Assembly: GCA_944328445.1 (NCBI GenBank)
Contig: CALVHO010000001.1
Location: 108,497 to 172,496 of the forward strand
Direction of reading: 5' to 3'
Source: an uncultured Clostridia bacterium
GTDB lineage: Bacteria; Bacillota; Clostridia; Christensenellales; Borkfalkiaceae
Length of the DNA: 64,000 nucleotides
The notes under the pieces are model-generated. The model was not told the origin of the DNA. It saw only the letters and a program-made list of their open reading frames with translations, and made no database searches. This document shows positions 18,605 to 26,317 of this stretch, piece by piece. Made by a program: the position numbers and the translations under genes. How positions within the stretch are numbered: position 1 is the stretch's first letter; each line of letters begins with the position of its first letter.

Positions 18605-19174
18605 TCAGTCCGCGAAAAAGTTTTGCACGATCTCCCACAGGCGGGAGCGGTAGCGCACCCCCTCGCCGCCCTCCGTGCCCGAAAAGCACAGCGGCGGGTA
18701 GACGACGCACCACCAGTTGGCGCCCGACCCCGCGCCCAGCTCGACGATGAGCGCGTCGTACACGCCCGCGCCGAGGGTGAGCCCCTCGTACACGCGGGCG
18801 GGGAAGGACTCCCTGCGCAGGCTCGCGCGGGCGGTGTAGGCAAAGCCGCCCGCCGCCAGCACCGCGTCGGCCGCGCCCTCGATCCCCGCCAACGCCCCTT
18901 CGAGGGCGGAGACGGCTTCCCGCTTGCTGCGGCAGGACGCCGCCAGCGGCAAAAGGTATTCCGTGACCGCGTCCTTGACGGCGTACTTGACCGCCTGGTC
19001 GGCCGCCGCGTCCGAATTGGCGCGCACGTGCAGGCGCAGGTAGCGGGCCTGTTCGGCGGGTTCGGTGACCGTTTGCCCCGCGGGCACGCCCGCGGCCCCG
19101 CCCGCGTTCGCCGCGGCCACCGCCGCCAGGAGTAGTATGAGGATGAGCGCAAAAACTATGCAGGTCTTTTTCAT
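18605..19174 (-). CDS. spoIIR: Stage II sporulation protein R
   Basis: A 189-aa exported protein with an N-terminal membrane segment, YLRLHVRANSDAAADQ, ESFPARVYEGLTLGAGVYDAL and NWWCVVYPPLCF, all diagnostic of SpoIIR. It is made in the forespore and triggers SpoIIGA to process pro-sigma-E in the mother cell. It lies 103 bp upstream of sleB. ATG at 19174 has GGAGG 8 nt upstream; a TTG 18 nt earlier is less likely. Confidence 0.93.
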   Translation of the reverse strand: MKKTCIVFALILILLLAAVAAANAGGAAGVPAGQTVTEPAEQARYLRLHVRANSDAAADQAVKYAVKDAVTEYLLPLAASCRSKREAVSALEGALAGIEGAADAVLAAGGFAYTARASLRRESFPARVYEGLTLGAGVYDALIVELGAGSGANWWCVVYPPLCFSGTEGGEGVRYRSRLWEIVQNFFAD

Positions 19175-19314
19175 GAACGAAACCTCCGCCAAAAAACCGT
19201 GCGCGCCGCATTGCGCGGCTTTTGCCGCGCGCCGCGGGAAAACGCACGCCCCCGTTTATGGCCCGCGGCGAAAAGATTTATACGCTCACACCGCCAAGGC
19301 GCGGCACGGGCGCG

Positions 19315-19342
19315 GAAAAGGGCTCCCCGCGGCGGGGAGCCC
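19315..19342 (-). terminator. Terminator of the small membrane protein gene
   Basis: GGGCTCCCCGC, loop CGC, GGGGAGCCC, then TTTTCC on the minus strand, 50 bp after the gene at 19394-19696. Confidence 0.75.
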
Positions 19343-19393
19343 TGCAAAGCGACGCGCGCGCTTTCTGCGCGCGCGGCATACGTTTTTTTAATT

Positions 19394-19696
19394 TTATGGC
19401 TTTTTCGGGCCGCGGCGGGGGGATACGGGCGGCCCTTCCCTGCGGCGCGCGGCGCGCAGGCCGCGCAAAAGCACGCAAAGGAGGACGGCGTAGACCGCGG
19501 CGAACACGCCGAACACGCCGAGGAAGATACCGCCGTACAGCGGCGTCTGCGGGCGGACGGCGAACAGGTACACGGCCACGCCCAGCAACAGCAGGCCGAC
19601 GACGGCGAAGGCGCCGCTCAGCCCCGCGATCATGCTCCTGTACGCGGCGGCGGGCAGCTCCTCCGCCCCGCCGCGCGGCTTTTCCTGCTTGTTCAT
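19394..19696 (-). CDS. Small two-helix membrane protein
   Basis: A 100-aa protein not recognised as a known family. Two transmembrane helices are clear (about residues 22-46 and 55-78), with a basic C-terminal tail. GGGAGGAGG precedes the ATG and a terminator follows, so it is likely real. It lies 37 bp downstream of the DUF2156-GNAT gene and may be co-transcribed with it. Confidence 0.6.
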   Translation of the reverse strand: MNKQEKPRGGAEELPAAAYRSMIAGLSGAFAVVGLLLLGVAVYLFAVRPQTPLYGGIFLGVFGVFAAVYAVLLCVLLRGLRAARRREGPPVSPRRGPKKP

Positions 19697-19733
19697 GTTC
19701 CCCTCCTCCCCGCGCGTTTGCGGGCGCTTTCCG

Positions 19734-21152
19734 CTACATGGCGGGCGTCTTATAAAAATAGAAATAGGTATCGTCCTCCCCGCAGGGGCGCATGCCCGCG
19801 CCGCGCAGGGCGTGGGCGGAGGCCGCGTTGGGGCGGAAGCACTTGGCCTCCGCGCGCTCGATGCCGAGCTTCAAAAAGGCGTAGTTCATGAGCGCGGAGA
19901 GCGCCTCGCGCGCGTAGCCCTTGTTTTGGTGTTCGGGCAGGATGCGCACGCCCGCCTCGCATTCCTGCGCGTAGCCGAAGCGGTGCAGCACGGCCTCGCC
20001 GACGAGCGTTTCCCCCGCGTACACGCCGAGGGAGAGCTCGCTCTTGCGCTTGAAGTCCTCGCGGGCGGAGCGCAAAAACCAGCCGTCCTCCACCCCTTCG
20101 GGGGCGTCCTGCCGCCAGTCGTACCCCCAATAGCGGTTGAGCTCTCCGTCGCGGGCGAGGCGGGCGTAGGCGGGGGCGTCCTCATCGGGCACGGCGCGCA
20201 GGCAAAGGCGGGGCGTTTCGATCTCGGGAAAGTGCGAGAGCGCGTCGATGGCCCGCCGCGGGGTGACGTTGTACTTATCCACCAGCCGCACGGGCAGGTA
20301 TTGCAGCTTGGATTTGCGCAGGCCCGCGTCCCCCGCGTCGTCCTCGCGGTTGATGAAGTTCACGCCCTCCCCCGCAAAGGCCTGCGCGAACATCTGCGCG
20401 GTGGCGGGGTAGACGCCGGGCACGTCCCGCACGGCCTTTTCGATGTGGACCATGAGGGTATCGCCGCAGCGCTCGCCCGCGGCGAAGGAGAGGATGCGCC
20501 CGCCCGCGCGCACGAAGCCCGCGCAGAAGCCGAGCGCCCCCATGTGGGGCAGGACGGAAAACACCGCTCCCATCTCCTCGTCGGCCAGCAGCTCTTCCTT
20601 GCTTCGCTGGCCGCCCTCCACCTCGTGCAAAAAGGCCTCCACTGCGGGCCTGTCCTCCTCGCGGTAGACACAGAATTCGGCATCGGGGCAGCTCTTTTTG
20701 AACTTGTTCACGTGGTTGCGCTGGCCGCTGAACCGTGAACCCGCGTAGCTTTTGAAGTCCTCGGCGGCGTACAGGTAATCCCGCCAGCGGCGGATATCCG
20801 CCACGTGCACGTCCGCCCCGTAGCGGAGCACGAGGGCGGGCAGGCGCTCGGCGGGCACGTTGGTAAAGTGCAGGCGCACGTCCTCGTCGCGGCAGTATTT
20901 TTCCACCGCCTCCACGGCGCGGGCTTCGGCGGCGGCGTCGCCCGCGAGGCTGAGCGGGTAGTAAAAATACTGCCTGCCCACGAACTCCTCGCGCAGCACG
21001 AGGCAGCCCTCGGCCTCGGCAAAAAAGGGCTTTTGGTACTTGCGCCACATGAACAGGTACCCCGCCGACCAATCGGCGAGGCGGGTGTTCTGGGCGCGGA
21101 AATAAGGCAGCAGGCGGTAAATGTCCTGCTCTTCCAGCCGTTCAAATCGCAT
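19734..21152 (-). CDS. DUF2156 (LPG-synthase C-like) and GNAT acetyltransferase fusion
   Basis: A 472-aa soluble protein with two GNAT-fold parts. Residues 1-290 match the DUF2156/phosphatidylglycerol lysyltransferase C-terminal family (ERLEEQDIYRLLPYF, GQRNHVNKFKKSCPDA, NFINREDDAGDAGLRKSK). Residues 300-472 are a RimJ/RimL-type N-acetyltransferase (ETPRLCLRAVPDEDAPAY, ILPEHQNKGYAREAL). The first half could use aminoacyl-tRNA, as in lipid II or lysyl-PG transferases; without a membrane domain the acceptor is unknown. Longer readings upstream of 21152 run into hppA and were rejected. A clear promoter lies at 21187-21215, but the ribosome site is weak. Confidence 0.78.
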   Translation of the reverse strand: MRFERLEEQDIYRLLPYFRAQNTRLADWSAGYLFMWRKYQKPFFAEAEGCLVLREEFVGRQYFYYPLSLAGDAAAEARAVEAVEKYCRDEDVRLHFTNVPAERLPALVLRYGADVHVADIRRWRDYLYAAEDFKSYAGSRFSGQRNHVNKFKKSCPDAEFCVYREEDRPAVEAFLHEVEGGQRSKEELLADEEMGAVFSVLPHMGALGFCAGFVRAGGRILSFAAGERCGDTLMVHIEKAVRDVPGVYPATAQMFAQAFAGEGVNFINREDDAGDAGLRKSKLQYLPVRLVDKYNVTPRRAIDALSHFPEIETPRLCLRAVPDEDAPAYARLARDGELNRYWGYDWRQDAPEGVEDGWFLRSAREDFKRKSELSLGVYAGETLVGEAVLHRFGYAQECEAGVRILPEHQNKGYAREALSALMNYAFLKLGIERAEAKCFRPNAASAHALRGAGMRPCGEDDTYFYFYKTPAM

Positions 21153-21186
21153 ACGTTTGTTCCCGTTTTTGCTCCGTTTTGCATAC

Positions 21187-21215
21187 AGTATACCACGGCG
21201 GGCGCGGATATTCAA
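21187..21215 (-). promoter_or_regulatory. Promoter of the DUF2156-GNAT gene
   Basis: TTGAAT, 17 bp and TATACT, with the extended -10 TGG, on the minus strand. It ends 35 bp before the start codon and faces away from the hppA promoter. Confidence 0.75.
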
Positions 21216-21269
21216 CAAAAACGCGCGGCGGGCGGGCCAAAAAAGGAGGCAAAAATTTTCCGACTTGGC

Positions 21270-21298
21270 TTGACCGTGCGGCGTTTTCGTGCTATCAT
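21270..21298 (+). promoter_or_regulatory. Promoter of hppA
   Basis: TTGACC, 17 bp and TATCAT, 71 bp upstream of the hppA start. Confidence 0.75.
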
Positions 21299-21369
21299 GA
21301 AAAAAAAGGCGCTTTTTTCCGGGACGAGGAGGCTGGCTTGCGTGCGGCGCCTTTTTGCAAGGGGGAATT

Positions 21370-23454
21370 ATGCAACTGGCGATCCTGATCGCGCCCTGTG
21401 CGGCGGCGCTCGCGCTGGCTTGCGCATTTTTCTTTTCCCGCAAGGTGCTGAAAATGCCCGAGGGGGAGGAAGTGCGCGGCATCGCGGCCGTCATCCGCAA
21501 GGGCGCGAATGCTTTTTTGAAGCGGCAATACCTGGTCGTGGCCGTGTTTTTCGGGGCGGTGTTCGTCGTTTTGGGCATCTTCGCGCTCATCGGCTCGGTG
21601 GGCCCGTTCATGCCCTTCGCCTTCGTGACGGGCGGCGTGTTTTCGGGGCTTTCGGGCTTTTTGGGCATGAAGATCGCCACCGCCGCCAACGGGCGCACCG
21701 CCACCGCCTGCAAGGAGAGCCTCAACAAGGGTCTGCGCGCCGCCTTTTCGGCGGGCAGCGTGATGGGGCTCGTCGTCGTGGGGCTGGGGCTTTGCGACCT
21801 TTCGATCTGGTACTTCGTGCTCAAAGGCTTTTACGGCATCAGCGAAACGGCGCTGAGCGAGGCCGAATTCATCGCCACCAACATGATCACCTTCGGCATG
21901 GGCGCTTCGAGCATGGCGCTGTTCGCGCGCGTGGGCGGCGGCATCTTCACCAAGGCGGCCGACGTGGGCGCCGACCTCGTGGGCAAGGTGGAGGAAAACA
22001 TCCCCGAAGACGACGCGCGCAACCCCGCCGTCATCGCCGACAACGTGGGCGACAACGTGGGCGACGTGGCGGGCATGGGCGCCGACCTGTACGAATCGTA
22101 CGTGGGCTCCATCCTCTCGGCCATGGCCCTGGGCGTGGCCGCGGGGCTGGACTTCAAGGGCGCGCTGCTGCCGCTGGGCATCGCCGCCATCGGCGTGTTC
22201 TTTTCCATCCTCGGCACCTTTTTCGTACGGACGAAGGAGACAGCCGACCAGAAGGGCCTGCTGCGCGCGCTGCGCACGGGGACGTGGTTTGCGGCCATCG
22301 CGACCGCGGCGGCCGCCGTGCTCTTTATATGGCTGGTCACGCCCGAACACATGCGGCTCGTGGGGCCCGTGCTCTTCGGGCTGGCCGCGGGGGTGCTGAT
22401 CGGCTTTTTCACGGAACTGTTCACGAGCGCGACGTACCGCCCGACGAAAAAACTTTCGGCCTCGGCCGAGAGCGGCGCGGGGCCCGTGATCATCAACGGC
22501 ACGGCGCTGGGCATGCTCTCCACGGTGGCACCCGTGCTGCTGATCGCGGCGGCGGTGCTCGGCTCGTACTTCGTGGCGGGCGGGGCGGCCGACCCCGAAA
22601 TGGGCATGTTCGGCATCGGCATCGCCGCGGTGGGCATGCTCTCCACCCTCGGCATCACCCTCTCCACCGACGCCTACGGCCCCGTGGCCGACAACGCGGG
22701 CGGCATCGCGCAGATGGCGGGCATGGACGAACAGGTCCGCCGCCGCACCGACGCGCTCGACTCGCTGGGCAACACCACCGCCGCGACGGGCAAGGGCTTT
22801 GCCATCGGCTCGGCCATGCTCACGGCGCTGGCGCTGCTCTCCTCCTTCATCGCGCAGATCCGCATCCTCGTGCCCGATTACCCCATCGACCTTTCCATCG
22901 ACAACCCCGCGGTGCTCGTGGGCGTGTTCGTGGGGGCGATGCTGCCCTTCCTCTTTTCGGCGCTGACCATGTCCGCCGTGGGCAAGAGCGCGCAGCGCGT
23001 GGTGCTGGAAGTGCGGCGGCAGTTCGCCGCGAACAAGGGCATCCTGTCGGGGACGAGCGAGCCAGACTACGCGCAGTGCGTGCACATCTGCACCAAATCG
23101 GCGCAGAAGCAGATGATCCTGCCCGCCGTCATCGCGGTGCTCTCCCCCATCCTCTCGGGGCTCATCCTCGGCGCGAACGGCGTGGCGGGGCTGCTGCTCG
23201 GCTCGACGGTGACGGGATTTTTGCTGGCCGTGTTCATGAGCAACAGCGGCGGCGCCTGGGACAACGCCAAAAAATACGTCGAGGACGGGCACTTCGGCGG
23301 CAAGGGCAGCCCCGCGCACAAGGCCTCCGTCATCGGCGACACGGTGGGCGACCCCTTCAAGGACACGTCCGGCCCCTCCATCAACATCCTCATCAAGCTC
23401 ATCTCGGTGGTGGCCATCGTGTTCGCGCAGGTCATCGCGCTGGGCCTGCTGTAA
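21370..23454 (+). CDS. hppA: Membrane-bound ion-pumping pyrophosphatase
   Basis: A 694-aa protein with about 16 transmembrane helices. It hydrolyses cytoplasmic pyrophosphate and pumps H+ or Na+ across the membrane. The substrate-binding signatures are intact: DVGADLVGKVEENIPEDD, NVGDNVGDVAGMGADLYES and DNAGGIAQMAGM. The stretch GNTTAATGKGFAIGSAML has Ala where K+-independent enzymes carry Lys, so it should be K+-dependent; the pumped ion cannot be read safely. ATG at 21370 has an AAGGGGG site. A terminator follows at 23529. Confidence 0.95.
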   Translation: MQLAILIAPCAAALALACAFFFSRKVLKMPEGEEVRGIAAVIRKGANAFLKRQYLVVAVFFGAVFVVLGIFALIGSVGPFMPFAFVTGGVFSGLSGFLGMKIATAANGRTATACKESLNKGLRAAFSAGSVMGLVVVGLGLCDLSIWYFVLKGFYGISETALSEAEFIATNMITFGMGASSMALFARVGGGIFTKAADVGADLVGKVEENIPEDDARNPAVIADNVGDNVGDVAGMGADLYESYVGSILSAMALGVAAGLDFKGALLPLGIAAIGVFFSILGTFFVRTKETADQKGLLRALRTGTWFAAIATAAAAVLFIWLVTPEHMRLVGPVLFGLAAGVLIGFFTELFTSATYRPTKKLSASAESGAGPVIINGTALGMLSTVAPVLLIAAAVLGSYFVAGGAADPEMGMFGIGIAAVGMLSTLGITLSTDAYGPVADNAGGIAQMAGMDEQVRRRTDALDSLGNTTAATGKGFAIGSAMLTALALLSSFIAQIRILVPDYPIDLSIDNPAVLVGVFVGAMLPFLFSALTMSAVGKSAQRVVLEVRRQFAANKGILSGTSEPDYAQCVHICTKSAQKQMILPAVIAVLSPILSGLILGANGVAGLLLGSTVTGFLLAVFMSNSGGAWDNAKKYVEDGHFGGKGSPAHKASVIGDTVGDPFKDTSGPSINILIKLISVVAIVFAQVIALGLL

Positions 23455-23528
23455 GCCCGAGAACGAGCCCGCGTGAACGCGCCCGACGGCCGCACGCACA
23501 CAAAAAGACAGTACGTACCCAAAAAACC

Positions 23529-23561
23529 GCCGCGCGGGAGCCTGGCTCCCGCGCGGCTTTT
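23529..23561. terminator. Bidirectional terminator between hppA and the protease gene
   Basis: GCCGCGCGGGAGC, loop CTG, GCTCCCGCGCGGC, then TTTTGC on the plus strand. On the minus strand the same hairpin is followed by GGTTTTTTGG, so it serves both convergent genes. Confidence 0.85.
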
Positions 23562-23633
23562 GCGTGGCGGTCCTGTTTTCAATTCTATTATAAGAACAGG
23601 CGGGCGTTTGGAAGGCGCGGCCCCGCCGCTCGC

Positions 23634-25145
23634 TCAAACGGCCTGCGGGGCGCCCGCCTCGACGGTGTAGGCCGTGCCCTCCCCCGCGGTGCCGCCGCGG
23701 GTGTAGCGGAAGGAGATCTCGTCCCCCGCGAAGACGGAGAGGAGGATGTCGTAGATGTCGAAATCGCGCTCGATGGCGTAGGCCTGCCCGTTCACGACGA
23801 GGTGCGTGAGCACGTCTCCCGCCTCGATGCCCATGCCGTCGGCGATGGACGAGGCGGAAACGGAGGAAACTTGCACCGTTTCCACGATGCGGCCGCGGCC
23901 CGTGGCGGCGTCGTACACGTATTTGGAATTTTGCACGGTGCCCGTAAAGCCCAGGGTCAGGCGGCGGGCGGTGACGCCGAGCGTTCCTTCCGCGCGGTGG
24001 TAGTGCAGGATGTTTTCCACCGCACCGCGCACGACGGGCAGGGGCACCGCGTAGTTGATGTTCTCCTCGTCCCCTTTGCCCGCGTTGGAGAGCCCGACGA
24101 GCTGCCCGCGGTTGTTGAACAGGCCGCCGCCCGAATTGCCGCTGTACAGCGCGACGTCGGTGCGGATGGAGCGGTAGCTGCGCTCGGTGCCGTCGATGTT
24201 GAGGGTGATGTACTCGTTGTCGACGCTGATGATGCCCTCGGTGACGCTGAACCCGTCCCCCTCGGGGTTGCCGATGGTGTACACCGATTCGCCGACGTAG
24301 TAGTCATCGGCCACGTCGACGGGGCAGGCGTCCTCGTTCACGGCCAAAATGTCCGCCGTTTCGGCGCGGAGCACGGCGACATCGCACGAAACGGAACCGC
24401 CGACGTACTCGCAGGCGACGGCGCTGCTGCCGTATGCGTATTTCGTGTAGCCATCCTCATCCGTATCGGCGATGTTATCTCCGTTCTCGTCGAGGTAGCC
24501 CGGCGTCTGCCCGCTGCCGTAGAGGTAGACGTGCAGCTTGCGCGCGATGTACTGCCCGCCGCCCGTTTCGCTGGTTTCGCCGTTGACCGCGGCCGCGGAG
24601 CTGTTGTAGACGACGTGGTAGTTGGTGACGATGTAGGTGTAGCCGCCCGCGGCCGTATCCATGCTCCAAATGACGCCCGCGCCCGTGTAGAGGGCGGCGC
24701 TGTTGCGCGTGCTCGTGCCGCTGCTGCCCCAATGCGGAAAGCCCGGGATCCACGCGCCGCCGTCCTCCGAGGTGACGACGAACTCGGAATACACGTTCAC
24801 CGCCGAGAGCAGGCTCTGCCCGATGGCGGCGGCGTTGTCCGTCGTCAGGTCGAGGTACAGCTCCAAAAAGTCGGCGTAGGAGATATCCTCTCCCGTCGTC
24901 TGTTTGTAGTACTCATAGACGTCCTGAATGGAAACGTCCTCGCCGTCCTCGCCGTTGCGGACGGTGAATTCGCTCGTGCTGCCGTCCGAATAGGTGACGG
25001 TGAACACCGTTCCGTCCTCTCCCTGCGCCGTCTGCTCGATGGAGAGGACGTACGGGTCATCGTGCGAGCAGCCGACGAACAGCGCCGACAGCGCGAGCGC
25101 CAGCACCGCCGCCAGAAGAAGGAAAAAGCGTACGGGTTTTTTCAT
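23634..25145 (-). CDS. HtrA/DegP-like serine protease lipoprotein
   Basis: A 503-aa exported protein with a lipobox (LFVGC, about Cys23). The trypsin-like triad is visible: His in TNYHVVY, Asp in CDVAVLR, Ser in YSGNSGGGLFN. A C-terminal PDZ-like region includes IADGMGIEAGDVLTHLVVNG. Between anchor and protease lies a small region (VTYSDGSTSEFTVRNGEDG, then a short helix) seen in other Clostridia lipoproteins. A role in folding or degrading misfolded surface proteins is inferred from the family. ATG at 25145 is 7 nt after AAGGGGG. An extended -10 (TGGTATACT, 25201-25209) lies upstream on the minus strand. Confidence 0.88.
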   Translation of the reverse strand: MKKPVRFFLLLAAVLALALSALFVGCSHDDPYVLSIEQTAQGEDGTVFTVTYSDGSTSEFTVRNGEDGEDVSIQDVYEYYKQTTGEDISYADFLELYLDLTTDNAAAIGQSLLSAVNVYSEFVVTSEDGGAWIPGFPHWGSSGTSTRNSAALYTGAGVIWSMDTAAGGYTYIVTNYHVVYNSSAAAVNGETSETGGGQYIARKLHVYLYGSGQTPGYLDENGDNIADTDEDGYTKYAYGSSAVACEYVGGSVSCDVAVLRAETADILAVNEDACPVDVADDYYVGESVYTIGNPEGDGFSVTEGIISVDNEYITLNIDGTERSYRSIRTDVALYSGNSGGGLFNNRGQLVGLSNAGKGDEENINYAVPLPVVRGAVENILHYHRAEGTLGVTARRLTLGFTGTVQNSKYVYDAATGRGRIVETVQVSSVSASSIADGMGIEAGDVLTHLVVNGQAYAIERDFDIYDILLSVFAGDEISFRYTRGGTAGEGTAYTVEAGAPQAV

Positions 25146-25404
25146 GAACATGCCCCCTTGCGCGCATACGGCGCGCCGTTTGTTTGCTCTTTGCGCACAC
25201 AGTATACCACACCTTCCGTCACGCGGCGGGGGCGGCCGCGTGAATTGTTTGTGAAAATTCCTCCGCCCGCACGCCAAAGCCCGCGCGCCCGGGGACTTGC
25301 ACCGAAGCGCCCGCCGCGGGCCCGAAGCGCCCCGCTTGCCCGCGGCGGCGGAAAAAGCCGCGCGGGCCTTTGCGGAATTTTTTCGGGCGGGCGGGGCGCG
25401 GCGG

Positions 25405-25433
25405 TTTACTTTTGCAAAAAACAGGCGTATAAT
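25405..25433 (+). promoter_or_regulatory. Promoter of nrdG
   Basis: TTTACT, 17 bp and TATAAT, 21 bp before the start codon. The pckG promoter has the same TTTACT -35. Confidence 0.75.
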
Positions 25434-25454
25434 GGGGGCATCGGAGGGACGGCT

Positions 25455-26141
25455 ATGCGCATCGGCGGTTTGCAGAAGACGACGCTTTTGGATTTCCCCG
25501 GCAGGGTGGCCTGCACGGTGTTTTTGTGCGGGTGCAACTTCCGCTGCCCCTTTTGCCAGAACAGCGGGCTGCTCGAAGGGGGCGGAGACGGCATCGGCGA
25601 GGAGGAGTTTTTCGCCTTCCTGCAAAAGCGCAGGGGCATCCTCGACGGCGTGTGCGTGACGGGCGGCGAGCCGCTGGTGCACGCGGACATTGCCGCCTTC
25701 CTGCAAAAGATCAAGGCCGCGGGCTACGCCGTGAAGCTGGACACCAACGGCGCCTTCCCCGCGCGGCTCAAAGAGCTGTGCGCGGCGGGACTGTGCGACT
25801 TTGTGGCCATGGACATCAAAAATTCGCCCGAGCGGTACGCGGTGACGGCGGGCGTGCCCGTCGACATGGACGCCGTGCGCGAGAGCGCCGCCTTTTTGAT
25901 GGAGGGCGGCGTCCCCTACGAATTCCGCACCACGGTGGTCAAGGAGCTGCACCGCGGCGAGGACTTCGTGAACATCGGCCGCTGGCTGCGCGGGGCAAAG
26001 CGGTACTTTTTGCAGACCTTCCGCGACGGGGACAGCGTGCTGCGCCGCGGGCTTTCGCCTTGCTCCGAGGCGGAGATGCAGACCTTCAAAAAGCTGCTGC
26101 TGCCCTTCATCCCCGCCGCAAAACTGCGCGGGGAAAACTGA
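25455..26141 (+). CDS. nrdG: Anaerobic ribonucleotide reductase activating protein
   Basis: A 228-aa radical-SAM enzyme. The iron-sulfur motif CNFRCPFC (CxxxCxxC) and CVTGGEPLVH are clear, and it begins with the NrdG/PflA-like GGLQKTTLLDFPGRVACTVF. It makes the glycyl radical on NrdD by cleaving S-adenosylmethionine. Longer than E. coli NrdG (154 aa), it belongs to the larger Firmicutes/archaeal type. It lies just upstream of nrdD but has its own promoter, and a hairpin lies between them. Confidence 0.93.
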   Translation: MRIGGLQKTTLLDFPGRVACTVFLCGCNFRCPFCQNSGLLEGGGDGIGEEEFFAFLQKRRGILDGVCVTGGEPLVHADIAAFLQKIKAAGYAVKLDTNGAFPARLKELCAAGLCDFVAMDIKNSPERYAVTAGVPVDMDAVRESAAFLMEGGVPYEFRTTVVKELHRGEDFVNIGRWLRGAKRYFLQTFRDGDSVLRRGLSPCSEAEMQTFKKLLLPFIPAAKLRGEN

Positions 26142-26180
26142 ACCCGCCCCTTCCCCGCCGAACGGGCGGACATCGTTCAC

Positions 26181-26218
26181 ATCCGTGGAACACACAATAT
26201 CTTGTGTTTCACGGATTT
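26181..26218 (+). terminator. Hairpin after nrdG overlapping an NrdR box
   Basis: The arms ATCCGTG.AACACA and TGTGTT.CACGGAT flank an 8-nt loop and are followed by TTTTG, so this can act as the nrdG terminator. Its centre is the NrdR-box-like palindrome listed separately. Confidence 0.5.
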
Positions 26219-26240
26219 TGTTCGGCACAATATGTTGACA
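26192..26240 (+). promoter_or_regulatory. Tandem NrdR boxes before nrdD
   Basis: Two 16-bp palindromic sites, ACACAATATCTTGTGT (26192-26207) and GCACAATATGTTGACA (26225-26240), start 33 bp apart, about three helical turns. Both fit the NrdR consensus for ribonucleotide reductase operons. The second covers the -35 element, so repression by NrdR-dATP is the natural reading. Confidence 0.8.
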
Positions 26241-26263
26241 AGCGCCGACGGGGGTGGTATAAT
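26235..26263 (+). promoter_or_regulatory. Promoter of nrdD-trxB
   Basis: TTGACA, 17 bp and TATAAT, overlapped by the second NrdR box. Confidence 0.85.
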
Positions 26264-26317
26264 GGAGCCCTACCGACAACGGAAACGACCCGACAGGGGG
26301 AAAAAGGAGAGAGAGTT

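Noticed and set aside
21153..21824. N-terminal extension of the DUF2156-GNAT protein
   Set aside because: It overlaps the hppA coding region and both promoters; the conserved domain starts at 21152.
20805..26141. Very long plus-strand open frame (1778 codons)
   Set aside because: It is antisense to the DUF2156-GNAT gene and the protease and out of frame with hppA; only its end (from 25455) is real, as nrdG. GC-rich genes leave long shadow frames.
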